Assembly (NCBI RefSeq): GCF_002234595.1 | Contig: NZ_NMUL01000006.1 | Coordinates: 1 to 64,000 of the forward strand | Origin: Amycolatopsis vastitatis | GTDB taxonomy: Bacteria > Actinomycetota > Actinomycetes > Mycobacteriales > Pseudonocardiaceae | Reading direction: 5' to 3' | Length of the DNA: 64,000 nucleotides | Shown here: in pieces, positions 42,209 through 49,768 of the stretch | How positions within the stretch are numbered: the first letter of the stretch is position 1 | Layout: each line of letters starts with the position of its first letter | Made by a program: the position numbers and the translations under genes | Notes under the pieces: model-generated | Told to the model about the DNA's origin: nothing | The model's database searches: none | What the model saw: the letters and a program-made list of their open reading frames with translations, nothing else

Positions 42209-43057
42209 TCACGATCTGTCGCCTTCGTCGACGACCAGGACGGTGGAGCTGTCGGCGAAGCCCGGATCCTTCTCGAAGCGGAACCGGAACTGCGCGCCTG
42301 GCCGGATCGCGGCGATCACCTGGGTGTCGGCCGTGTCGAGCACGATGATCGAGTGTTCGGCGGTGATCGGCTCGGGGCGAAGCACCACGTCCGGACGCGG
42401 TTCCGGGACGACGACCGGCATCGGCAGGGTGCCGCTGACCGAGCCGGAGCCGTCGTCGGCCTCCTCGTGCACCGGCGGCTCGAAGGACTGCGCCGGCTCG
42501 AAGGGCGACGGCGGGACGAGCTGCGGACGGCGTCGCCACCATAGCCCGGCGAGCAGGCCGGTCAGCAGGCCACCGGAGCCGCTGACGGCCGAAGCCAGCC
42601 CGATGCCGAGGCCGGAGGGCTCTTCGGCGGGCTGGACCGGGGGAGCGACCGGCGTGACCGGCGTGACCGGCGTGACCGGCGGCGTGGCCGGGAGCGGCCC
42701 GAACTGCACGGCGGGGTCCTCGGCGTCGTCGGGCAGCTGCAGGACCTGGCCGGGCTCGATCGTCGCGGGGTCGGTGAACGGCGTCCCGTCCGGCCGCGGC
42801 CTGCCCTGGTTCAGCCGGAAGATCTCGGGGAAGCGCCGCCCGTCGCCGAGGGCCCGCTCGGCGATCTTGAACAGCGTGAGGTCGCCCGGGTCGTCGGCGT
42901 GCGGGACGATGAAGTACTTGACCGACGGCGGTGGCGGCGGTGCGGCCTGCGCGAGCGCGGGACCGCCGGCCAGCACGGCGAAGAGGACTCCGGCGGCGCC
43001 GGCCTGCCCGGCCCGCCCGAGGGCGCGGCGCACCGCGGGTACCCGGTTTTCGACCAT
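42209..43057 (-). CDS. exported LysM-like envelope protein
   Basis: A 282-residue protein with an N-terminal signal sequence (AGAAGVLFAVLAGGPALAQA, cleavage after AQA), a LysM-like domain (KYFIVPHADDPGDLTLFKIAE through IEPGQVLQLPDDA, about residues 47-115), a proline-rich linker made by a 9-bp tandem repeat (P-V-T three times), one transmembrane helix followed by WWRRRP, and a cytoplasmic domain ending VLVVDEGDRS. This layout is a single-pass protein with an external cell-wall-binding head. Start ATG 43057 follows GGGGAGAGG; GTG 43066 is also in frame. It could sense peptidoglycan but no partner is seen. Confidence 0.75.
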   Translation of the reverse strand: MVENRVPAVRRALGRAGQAGAAGVLFAVLAGGPALAQAAPPPPPSVKYFIVPHADDPGDLTLFKIAERALGDGRRFPEIFRLNQGRPRPDGTPFTDPATIEPGQVLQLPDDAEDPAVQFGPLPATPPVTPVTPVTPVAPPVQPAEEPSGLGIGLASAVSGSGGLLTGLLAGLWWRRRPQLVPPSPFEPAQSFEPPVHEEADDGSGSVSGTLPMPVVVPEPRPDVVLRPEPITAEHSIIVLDTADTQVIAAIRPGAQFRFRFEKDPGFADSSTVLVVDEGDRS

Positions 43058-43130
43058 CGTCGGCACCTCTCCCCGGTGACCCGGCGGGCCTCCGGTGTTG
43101 CCCCCTACACGGGGCGGGAGCGGGTGCGGT

Positions 43131-43910
43131 TCAGATCTTGTCCCAGGCCACGGTCTCGTACGCCTCGGCGAGGAGCTTCACGGCGCGGTCCGCGGGCGGC
43201 AGCACGAGGTCGTCGACGGCGGCGACCGGACGTCCCGGCGTCTCGGAGTTCGTCAGGAACATCGCGTCGAAGCCCGGCAGATCCGCGGGCCGGACTTCGC
43301 GTGTTTCCTGCGGGACGCCGAGCCGGCGCAGGGCTTCCTTCTGCACCAGCATCGTGATCCCGGGCAGCACGGCGGCTTCCGGCCAGACGACCGTGTCCCC
43401 GGCCAGGAACCCGGCGTTCCAGATCGACGCCTCGCTGATCCGGCCCTGGGGGTCGACGAACAGCGCGTCGTCGAACCCGGCGAGCCGCGCCTGCCGGGAG
43501 TGGTGGATCAGGCCGAACGTGCCGAGGTGCTTCACCTGCGGCAGCTCGCGTTGGTAGCGCACGGTCCGCAGGCGCAGCGGCGTGGGATCGGCCGGGTGCG
43601 GCGGAAGGGCCCGGACCAGGATCTCCGGCGTCATCGGCTCGTCGAAGGAGCGCGTGAGCACCACGACCCGGACCGAAAGGGCGGCTTCGCCCGCGACGGC
43701 CTGCCGGACGTACGAGCGCACCAGTCCGACGTCGAGGTCGGTTCCGAACAGCAGCCGCGTGCTCGCGGCCAGCCGGTCGAGGTGGAAGGCGAGCCCGCGG
43801 ACCCGCCCGTCCCGGACCTGCATCGCGGTGAAGTGGCCGTAGGAGACCATTCCCGCGATCGCGGCGTCCGGGCCGAGCGGATCCCCGTTCAGCTCGAAGC
43901 GGGGTGGCAC
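43131..43910 (-). CDS. class IV PLP aminotransferase / aminodeoxychorismate lyase-like
   Basis: A 259-residue fold-type IV PLP enzyme. The PLP lysine is Lys127 (QVKHLGTFG), and DDALFVDPQGRISEASIWNAGFL supplies the cofactor-binding glutamate near residue 160. Members include 4-amino-4-deoxychorismate lyase (folate) and branched-chain or D-amino acid aminotransferases; the short length fits the lyase group best. The GTG start overlaps the stop of the cyclophilin gene (TAGTG), so the two are co-translated. Confidence 0.85.
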   Translation of the reverse strand: MPPRFELNGDPLGPDAAIAGMVSYGHFTAMQVRDGRVRGLAFHLDRLAASTRLLFGTDLDVGLVRSYVRQAVAGEAALSVRVVVLTRSFDEPMTPEILVRALPPHPADPTPLRLRTVRYQRELPQVKHLGTFGLIHHSRQARLAGFDDALFVDPQGRISEASIWNAGFLAGDTVVWPEAAVLPGITMLVQKEALRRLGVPQETREVRPADLPGFDAMFLTNSETPGRPVAAVDDLVLPPADRAVKLLAEAYETVAWDKI

Positions 43911-44779
43911 TACTGGACGGTGACGCCCGTGAACTTGACCTGCTTGGTCGGCGCCCCGGTGCCGTCCTGCGGGCTCGGGTTCGCGATGCCTGCCCTGGCG
44001 ACGGCGTCGAGCACCTTGAGGCCCTCGTCGCTGATGCTGCCGAACACCGAGTAGTCCGGCGACAGTTCCGCGGTGCCGTACACCATGAAGAACTGGCTGC
44101 CACCGGAGTTCGGGGCCTGCGTCTTCGCCATGGCGAGGATGCCGCGGCCGTACTTGATCTCCGGGAACGCCTCGTCCGGCATCGTGTAGCCGGGACCGCC
44201 CTGGCCGTCCTGGGTCGGGTCGCCGGTCGCCGCCGGGTCACCGCACTGCAGCATCTGCAGGCCCTCGGTGCCGAGCCGGTGGCACATGGTGCCGTCGTAG
44301 AAGTTCTGCTTGGCGAGGCTGAGGAAGCTCTGCACCGCGCAGGGCGCGAGCGACCGATCGAGCGTCAGCGGGATGTCGCCCGCCGTGCTCTTGAGCGTCA
44401 CGTTCACCGTGCCGGTCGACGGGACGTTCTTGCCGTCGGGCAGGTTCACCTTCTTCGGCGCCTTGCCCGTCGTGTCGGCCTTGAAGTCGCACGTCGTGGG
44501 GTTCGGCAACGGCTTCGACCGCTTCGGCAGCGCGGTGCGCTGCGTCGGGATCTGGAGATCGGTGGGCGGCGGGGCGGCCGAGGACGACGCCGCGGCGTTG
44601 GTGTTGTCGCCGCCGTTGGCGCTCACGATCCACACCACGACACCGGCGACGACGAGGACGGCCACACCGACCACACCAGCCCCGATCATCCGGCGTCGCT
44701 TCTGCTGCTCCTTCCGGCGATCGAGCTGTCGCTCGAGCTTGCGCTTAGCAGCTTCGCGGCGCTGCTGGTTGGTCGCCAC
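43910..44779 (-). CDS. membrane-anchored cyclophilin-type peptidylprolyl isomerase
   Basis: A 289-residue protein. A basic cytoplasmic start (REAAKRKLERQLDRRKEQQ), one transmembrane helix at about 31-52 (MIGAGVVGVAVLVVAGVVVW), a linker and an external cyclophilin domain (about 115-289) with SLAPCAVQSFLSLAKQNFYDG, MCHRLGTEGLQMLQCGDP, and GGSQFFMVYGTAELSPDYSVFG. It is the PpiB-like gene found next to relA in mycobacteria and helps fold exported proteins. GTG 44779 follows GGGAGGGACCGG. It is divergent from the MBL gene. Confidence 0.93.
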   Translation of the reverse strand: MATNQQRREAAKRKLERQLDRRKEQQKRRRMIGAGVVGVAVLVVAGVVVWIVSANGGDNTNAAASSSAAPPPTDLQIPTQRTALPKRSKPLPNPTTCDFKADTTGKAPKKVNLPDGKNVPSTGTVNVTLKSTAGDIPLTLDRSLAPCAVQSFLSLAKQNFYDGTMCHRLGTEGLQMLQCGDPAATGDPTQDGQGGPGYTMPDEAFPEIKYGRGILAMAKTQAPNSGGSQFFMVYGTAELSPDYSVFGSISDEGLKVLDAVARAGIANPSPQDGTGAPTKQVKFTGVTVQ

Positions 44780-44927
44780 CCCGGTCCCTCCCAGGTTCCG
44801 CTCGTGTCACACGTCTAGAGGTAGCGGCAGTGTATGGGCACAGCCTGTGAGGACCATGTACAGGGCCCGCTAGTCTCAACCCGATCGTGATCGGCGCCAT
44901 CCGGCGCGGATGTCCGGGAGGCGTTCG

Positions 44928-45494
44928 GTGCTCGTCGTCGGGTTCGGCAGCGGCCCGCTGCAGGCGAACTGCTACCTGCTGGCGGACGCCGCCGGCGGGC
45001 CGTGCGTGGTCGTGGATCCGGGGCAGGAGGTGGCCGGGCCGCTGGCCGCCGCGCTCGCCGGGCACGGGCTGGTACCGGCGGCGCTCGTGGCCACCCACGG
45101 GCATCCCGACCACGTCGCCTCGGCCGCGTCCCTGTCGGCGGAACACGGCGTCCCGCTGCACCTGCACCCGGCCGACGCGGAGCTTTACGACGGCGACAGC
45201 GTGCCGCTCGAGTCCGGCACCTTCGCCGGCCTGGACGTCGACGTCCGGCACGCGCCGGGACACACCCCGGGATCCGTGGTCCTCACCCTGGAAACGGCCG
45301 AGGGCGGGCGGCTCGCCCTGACCGGCGACACGCTGTTCGCCGGTTCGGTCGGCCGCGGCGACGTCACGGACTCGCTGCGCGACCTGCTGGCGAGCCTGCC
45401 GGACGACACGGTGGTGCTGCCGGGCCACGGCCCGGCGACGACGATCGGCCAGGAACGCGCGGGCAACCCGTTCCTCGCCGGGACGGGGGCGTGA
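44928..45494 (+). CDS. metallo-beta-lactamase-fold hydrolase (glyoxalase II-like)
   Basis: A 188-residue MBL-fold protein. The metal motif THGHPDH (His57, His59, Asp61, His62) is intact, with further ligands in HAPGHTPGSV, ALTGDTLFAGSVGRGD and VLPGHGPATTIGQE. Such short relatives of glyoxalase II cleave thioesters. The orthologue sits beside the cyclophilin gene in mycobacteria (Rv2581c). GTG 44928 follows GGGAGG with 6-nt spacing and is preferred over ATG 44910. TAGTCT at 44871-44876 is a possible -10. Confidence 0.92.
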   Translation: MLVVGFGSGPLQANCYLLADAAGGPCVVVDPGQEVAGPLAAALAGHGLVPAALVATHGHPDHVASAASLSAEHGVPLHLHPADAELYDGDSVPLESGTFAGLDVDVRHAPGHTPGSVVLTLETAEGGRLALTGDTLFAGSVGRGDVTDSLRDLLASLPDDTVVLPGHGPATTIGQERAGNPFLAGTGA

Positions 45495-45496
45495 GC

Positions 45497-46138
45497 ATGG
45501 CCGGGGAGACGACCGAGCGGCTGGCGCTGTTCGAGGAGGACCCGCGTTCGCGGCGGCGCCGCGGGATCTCGGGCCTGATCGGCGCGGTGATCGTCGCCGC
45601 GGCGTTCGGCGGCGTCGCCGGCCTGATCGGCGGCACGGTGACCGGGCTGGTCGTCGCGCTGGTGGTCGCCCTGCCGCTGGTGTACGTCATGGCCGCCAGC
45701 ATCCGGCGCCGCGTCTGGCTGGAGGGCTCGACGCTGCTCGTCCGCACCTGGGGACTGCGCCGCGTCGACCTGGTCACCGCGACGCGGCTCGACCTCGTCG
45801 TCGGCGACGTCCGGGGGAGCCGCACCGTGAGCCTGCTGGTCAACGCCGGCCGGCGGGGGAAGGTGGCGAAGGTCGACCTCGCGGTGTTCTCCGGGACCGG
45901 CGGGCGCGAGCTGGGCATCCTGCCGCTGCGGAAGCTCGCGAACGCGCTGATGAACAACACCGAGGCGAACGGCCTGGTGTTCGGCGAGCTGCTGATCGCC
46001 GAGCTGAAGGCCGAGGCCCGCGGCGCCGGCGTGGCGGAACGCCCGCTCTACCGGCTGGCTTCGGTGGCGCCGTCGGGCAAGTACGTGCAGCGGTTCACGA
46101 TGGAGGCCGTCAGCCGGTTCGTGGCAACGCTCGACTGA
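45497..46138 (+). CDS. two-helix membrane protein with PH-like domain
   Basis: A 213-residue protein with two adjacent helices at about 24-62 (GLIGAVIVAAAFGGVAGL and GTVTGLVVALVVALPLVYVM) and a soluble domain with VWLEGSTLLVRTWGLRRVDL, resembling the PH-like domains of small actinobacterial membrane proteins. No activity can be assigned. ATG 45497 lies 2 nt after the MBL stop; GTG 45491 would overlap it. Its last 29 nt overlap the convergent YibE/F gene. Confidence 0.7.
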   Translation: MAGETTERLALFEEDPRSRRRRGISGLIGAVIVAAAFGGVAGLIGGTVTGLVVALVVALPLVYVMAASIRRRVWLEGSTLLVRTWGLRRVDLVTATRLDLVVGDVRGSRTVSLLVNAGRRGKVAKVDLAVFSGTGGRELGILPLRKLANALMNNTEANGLVFGELLIAELKAEARGAGVAERPLYRLASVAPSGKYVQRFTMEAVSRFVATLD

Positions 46139-47678
46139 GGCTCTCGGCCGGCTCGCGTGAGGCGATCAGCGCGGCCAGGACGGTCGTCACCGGGACGGCC
46201 GCGACGATGCCGACGCTGCCCGCGAGCGTGCGGATGATCTCCTGCGCGATGTCCTCGCTGCCGAGCAGCGCACCCAGGCCCACCCCGGAGATCGACGAGT
46301 ACAGCAGCACCGGCAGCGCGGCACCGGCGTAGGCCATCACGAGGGTGTTCACCGCCGAACCGACGTGGTCACGGCCGATCCGCAGGCCTGAGCTGTACAG
46401 CTCGCGCCAGGTCAGGTCCGGGTTGGCGCGGCGGAGCTCCCAGACCGCGCTGGTCTGGGTGACGGTGACGTCGTCGAGCACGCCCAGCGCGCCGATCACG
46501 ACGCCGGCGAGCAGCAGCCCCCGCGCGTCGATGCCGTGGCCGAGCGAGCCGATCAGCGTCGTGGTGCTGTCATCCAGCCCGGTCAGCGACGCCGCGGCGG
46601 AGAAGATCGCCGAGAGGACGCCGATCAGGGCGAGGCTGACGAGCGTGCCGAGCACGGCCGCGGACGTCCTCGCCGAAAGCCCGTGGGTCAGGTACAGCGC
46701 GATGAACATGATCGCGCCGGCCCCGGCGATGGCCACCACCAGGGGGTTCTCGCCGGCGAGGATGGCCGGGAGGATGAACAGGGCGATGACGACGAAGGAC
46801 AGGCCGAGCGCGACGAGCGCGGCGACGCCCTGCCAGCGGCCGAGCACGAGCACGGCGACCGCGAAGAGGGCGGCCAGCACCAGAAGCGGCGTGCCGCGCT
46901 GGAAGTCGACCAGCTGGAAGCTGGCCGGGTCGCCCGCGTTCCCGCCGTTGTAGGCCAGGACGACGGCGTCACCCGCGGCGAACCGCGGGGTGCTGGGCTC
47001 GATCGGCACGGTCAGCTTGAGCGGCTTCCCGATCGCGGGGCCGTCGGTCATGGTGAGTTCGACGGTCAAGCAGGGTTTCGCGTTCGGGTCCGTCTGGTCG
47101 CCGACCTGGACCTGGCCCTGGGCGAGGCAGGGGCCGGTGTTCGTGGTGCCGATCGAGGCGTGCACGGGCGTGCCCTGCGGGACGACGCTCGTCGGGGACG
47201 CCTTTCCCCAGGGGTACAGCACGACCATCCCGACCACGGTGGCCAGGACCAGCGGGGCGAGCAGCCAGATCAGCAGCAGCCGGACACGTCGTGACGCCGG
47301 GGCGGCGGGTCCGTGTCCATGGCCGTGTCCGTGGCCGGTGACGGGTGGTTTCGCGGCGGTTTCGGGCTTTTTGGCCGCGCCGGGCTGACCGGCGGTCCGC
47401 GGCTTGGCGGCCCGCTGCGGTCCGGTGTCGGCGCGGTTCGGGATCCGCTGAGCGCCGGTTCCGGCTCGCTGGGGGATTCGCTGTGGCCCGGTGTCGGTGC
47501 GGCGGCGGGCCGCCGCGGCGGCGTCGGTCGCGCGGGCGCCTTCCGGCGGCGTCCGGCGGGCGGGTTTCCGGGGCGTTCCCGGCGTTCCGGACGTTCCGCG
47601 GACCGGCGAAGGGGACACCTCGTCCGTGACCCGGCGAATCGGTCCGGTTTCGTCGTCGGTGAGGTCGGGGCGGTCCAC
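46110..47678 (-). CDS. YibE/F-family membrane protein
   Basis: A 522-residue protein. The first 130 residues are disordered with near-repeats (TGPQRIPQRAGTGAQRIPNR) and a GHGHGHGHG tract that could bind metal. One helix (LLLIWLLAPLVLATVVGMVVLYPW) leads to an external domain of about 110 residues. A YibE/F membrane region of about seven helices follows, with TPLLVLAALFAVAVLVLGRWQG and DDVTVTQTSAVWELRRANP. The family is thought to be transporters of unknown substrate. GTG 47678 is used as start; GTG 47684 is in frame. Confidence 0.82.
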   Translation of the reverse strand: MDRPDLTDDETGPIRRVTDEVSPSPVRGTSGTPGTPRKPARRTPPEGARATDAAAAARRRTDTGPQRIPQRAGTGAQRIPNRADTGPQRAAKPRTAGQPGAAKKPETAAKPPVTGHGHGHGHGPAAPASRRVRLLLIWLLAPLVLATVVGMVVLYPWGKASPTSVVPQGTPVHASIGTTNTGPCLAQGQVQVGDQTDPNAKPCLTVELTMTDGPAIGKPLKLTVPIEPSTPRFAAGDAVVLAYNGGNAGDPASFQLVDFQRGTPLLVLAALFAVAVLVLGRWQGVAALVALGLSFVVIALFILPAILAGENPLVVAIAGAGAIMFIALYLTHGLSARTSAAVLGTLVSLALIGVLSAIFSAAASLTGLDDSTTTLIGSLGHGIDARGLLLAGVVIGALGVLDDVTVTQTSAVWELRRANPDLTWRELYSSGLRIGRDHVGSAVNTLVMAYAGAALPVLLYSSISGVGLGALLGSEDIAQEIIRTLAGSVGIVAAVPVTTVLAALIASREPAESLSRALPRTG

Positions 47679-47749
47679 CCGCACATCCTGACAGCGGGAT
47701 TCCGGCCCCCGCGCGAGGGGCCGCGGACGGCCCGGTTCGTCCGGATGCG

Positions 47750-47885
47750 CCGTGTCGTCCCGCCAAGCACGCGTGTCGTCCGTTCAAGCACGCGTGTCGT
47801 CCTCTCGGTACGGCGATCCGCCGTGATCGGACGGGCATCTCGCGTGATTGAAGAGGCATCACACGTGATTGGCGGGACGACACGG
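47750..47885. repeat. second array of 21-nt units with dyad symmetry
   Basis: Outer arms 47750-47766 and 47869-47885 (CCGTGTCGTCCCGCCAA and its complement) pair perfectly. Inside, the left half has repeats with core GCGTGTCGTCC at 21-nt spacing. The right half has repeats with core CGTGATTG or CGTGATCGG at 21-nt spacing, in inverted orientation. The array starts 2 nt after the glxA-like stop. It has the same design as 15592-15743 with a different unit sequence. Confidence 0.8.
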
Positions 47886-47887
47886 CT

Positions 47888-48865
47888 TCAGGTGGGGGAA
47901 TGGCGGAGGTGGACCCGGCGGTAGGCCGACGGCGGGGTGTCGAAGTGGTCCAGGAAGGCCTGGCGCAACGTTTCCGTCGAGCCGAAGCCGCAACGGCGGG
48001 CGATCGTGGCCAGCGGCAGGTCGGTGCCCGAAAGCAGGCGGGCCGCGTGCTCCGTGCGGACCGTGCGGACGTACTTGCCGGGCGTGGTGCCGAGGTGGGC
48101 GTCGAACAGCCGGGTGAGCTGGCGGGTGCCGAGGCCGGCGCGGGCGGCCAGCGCCGGTGTGCCGAGGTCGGCGTCGAGGTGCTCGGCGATGTACGCGGTG
48201 AGGTCGCGGACCTCGGGGTGCTCCGGCGGCGGCCCGGCCAGGAAGAGGCTGACCTGCGCCTGGTTGCCGGGCCGCTGCAGGTAGGTGACCAGCGCGCGGG
48301 CGGCCTCGCGGGCCAGCGACGGGCCGTGGTCGGCTTCCACCAGCGACAGCGTCAGGTCGAGCCCGCTCGTGACGCCCGCCGCCGTGTAGACGTTGCCGTG
48401 CCTGATGTACAGCGGCACAGGATCCACCGTCACCGCCGGGTAGTCCCGGGCCAGCCGCGCCGCGTAGCGCCAGTGCGTCGTCGCGCGACGGCCGTTGAGC
48501 AGCCCGGCCGCGGCGAGCACCTCGGCACCCGTGCAGACCGACGCGATCCGGCGGCTGGAGCGGGCGAGCCGCCGGACGTGGGCGAGGACGCGTTCGTCGG
48601 CCGCGGCGGCCGTGCTGCCCCAGCCGCCCGCGACGACGAGCGTGTCGAGGTCCCCGGACACCTGGTCCAGGCGCAGGTGCGGCTGCAGCGTCAGCCCGGA
48701 GGCGGTGCGGATGCCGTGGCCGTCGACCGAGGCGAGCTGCAGCTCGTACGGCGGCCGCGCGCCGAGCCGGTTGGCGGCGTCGAACACATCGGCGGGGCAG
48801 GCGATGTCCAGCAGCTCGGCGTCGGCGTAGCCGACGATCGCGACCCGTCTGGGTGAGCCTGGCAT
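47888..48865 (-). CDS. GlxA-type regulator (DJ-1/PfpI domain plus AraC helix-turn-helix)
   Basis: A 325-residue protein. The N-terminal DJ-1/PfpI domain carries the reactive cysteine in SVCTGAEVLAAAGLL (Cys111). The C-terminal part is an AraC-type double helix-turn-helix (TPALAARAGLGTRQLTRLFDAHLG and LPLATIARRCGFGSTETLRQAF). Such regulators respond to small metabolites and usually control a divergent target. Here the divergent neighbour is a related stand-alone DJ-1/PfpI protein. ATG 48865 fits a leaderless promoter. Confidence 0.93.
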   Translation of the reverse strand: MPGSPRRVAIVGYADAELLDIACPADVFDAANRLGARPPYELQLASVDGHGIRTASGLTLQPHLRLDQVSGDLDTLVVAGGWGSTAAAADERVLAHVRRLARSSRRIASVCTGAEVLAAAGLLNGRRATTHWRYAARLARDYPAVTVDPVPLYIRHGNVYTAAGVTSGLDLTLSLVEADHGPSLAREAARALVTYLQRPGNQAQVSLFLAGPPPEHPEVRDLTAYIAEHLDADLGTPALAARAGLGTRQLTRLFDAHLGTTPGKYVRTVRTEHAARLLSGTDLPLATIARRCGFGSTETLRQAFLDHFDTPPSAYRRVHLRHSPT

Positions 48866-48871
48866 GATCGA

Positions 48872-48877
48872 ACGCTA
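48872..48877 (-). promoter_or_regulatory. -10 box TAGCGT of the glxA-like gene (leaderless)
   Basis: On the minus strand TAGCGT is followed by exactly 6 nt (TCGATC) and the ATG at 48865. Confidence 0.6.
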
Positions 48878-48951
48878 GCAGCCGGACCGGCACTCGGACG
48901 TGGTTCGCAGGATTTCGGACATCGCGGCCACTCGCACCCTGGAGGTCCCGC

Positions 48952-48957
48952 CAGGCT
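48952..48957 (+). promoter_or_regulatory. -10-like CAGGCT of the DJ-1/PfpI gene
   Basis: CAGGCT is followed by 7 nt and the ATG at 48965. The 70 nt between the two divergent -10 boxes should hold the GlxA-type binding site. Confidence 0.4.
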
Positions 48958-48964
48958 GAGCGGC

Positions 48965-49669
48965 ATGACCGATGAGCAGAAGACCATCGCCTTCGTCGTT
49001 TACCCAGGGCTGACGCCCCTGGACCTGGTGGGCCCGCTGCAGGTGCTGAGCGCCCTGGCTCAGCTCGACCCCGGCTACCGGACCGTCGTGGTGGGGGCCA
49101 CGAAGGACACCGTCGGCACCGACACGCCGCTCCGGATCGCGCCGAGCCACACGTTCGACGAGGTGCCGTCGCCCTTCGCCGTGCTGGTGCCCGGCGGCAC
49201 CGTGCCGACGCTGCGCGCGATGTCCGACGAAACGCTCCTTGCGTGGCTGCGCACCGCCGCTGCGGGCGCCGAGCTGGTGACGTCGGTCTGCACCGGCTCC
49301 CTGATCCTCGGCGCCGCCGGCCTGCTCGAGGGCAAGGAGGCGACGACGCACTGGATGCTCCGGGACGTCCTGACCGGGCTGGGCGCGAAGCCGGTCGCCC
49401 GGCGGTGGGTCGAGGACGGCCGGGTGATCACCGCGGCGGGCGTCTCGGCCGGCATCGACCTGGCGCTGCACTTGGTGGAGCGGCTGGCCGGGCGGCAGGT
49501 GGCGACGAACGTCCAGTTCGTCATCGAATACGACCCGGAGCCGCCGCAGGGTGCCCTGGAGTGGGCGAACCAGCCGTACGGCGACCTCAAGCCGCTGCGT
49601 GAGCACACCCTCCGCGAGGGGTTGGCGGCGAACCCGGCGCTGCTGGCGAAACTGCTCGCGCACGCCTGA
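48965..49669 (+). CDS. DJ-1/PfpI-family protein, isonitrile hydratase-like
   Basis: A 234-residue single-domain protein. VYPGLTPLDLVGPLQVL and SVCTGSLILGAAGLLEGKEATTH (nucleophile Cys109) followed by ITAAGVSAGIDLALHLVE match isonitrile hydratase (InhA) and related proteins. The domain is clearly related to that of the divergent GlxA-type regulator (both have SVCTG and AAGLL). A reasonable model is that the regulator controls this enzyme and both see similar ligands. Confidence 0.88.
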   Translation: MTDEQKTIAFVVYPGLTPLDLVGPLQVLSALAQLDPGYRTVVVGATKDTVGTDTPLRIAPSHTFDEVPSPFAVLVPGGTVPTLRAMSDETLLAWLRTAAAGAELVTSVCTGSLILGAAGLLEGKEATTHWMLRDVLTGLGAKPVARRWVEDGRVITAAGVSAGIDLALHLVERLAGRQVATNVQFVIEYDPEPPQGALEWANQPYGDLKPLREHTLREGLAANPALLAKLLAHA

Positions 49670-49768
49670 GGACGTGGTCGGCCATCCGGGTGAGCGGGCT
49701 TCCCCGGTCGGCCCGGGCGGCTAGATTCAACTCGCTCGATCAGGTGATCTCGCGGGGTGGGGGTAGCC

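Noticed and set aside
42650..42690. Intergenic tandem repeat
   Set aside because: The 9-bp repeats are in frame inside the LysM-like gene and encode its Pro-Val-Thr linker.
47750..47885. Continuation of a small protein-coding gene with seven-residue repeats
   Set aside because: Frames are open through the array, but the two halves are inverted copies, so the openness follows from the repeat and not from coding pressure. No start or ribosome binding site was found.
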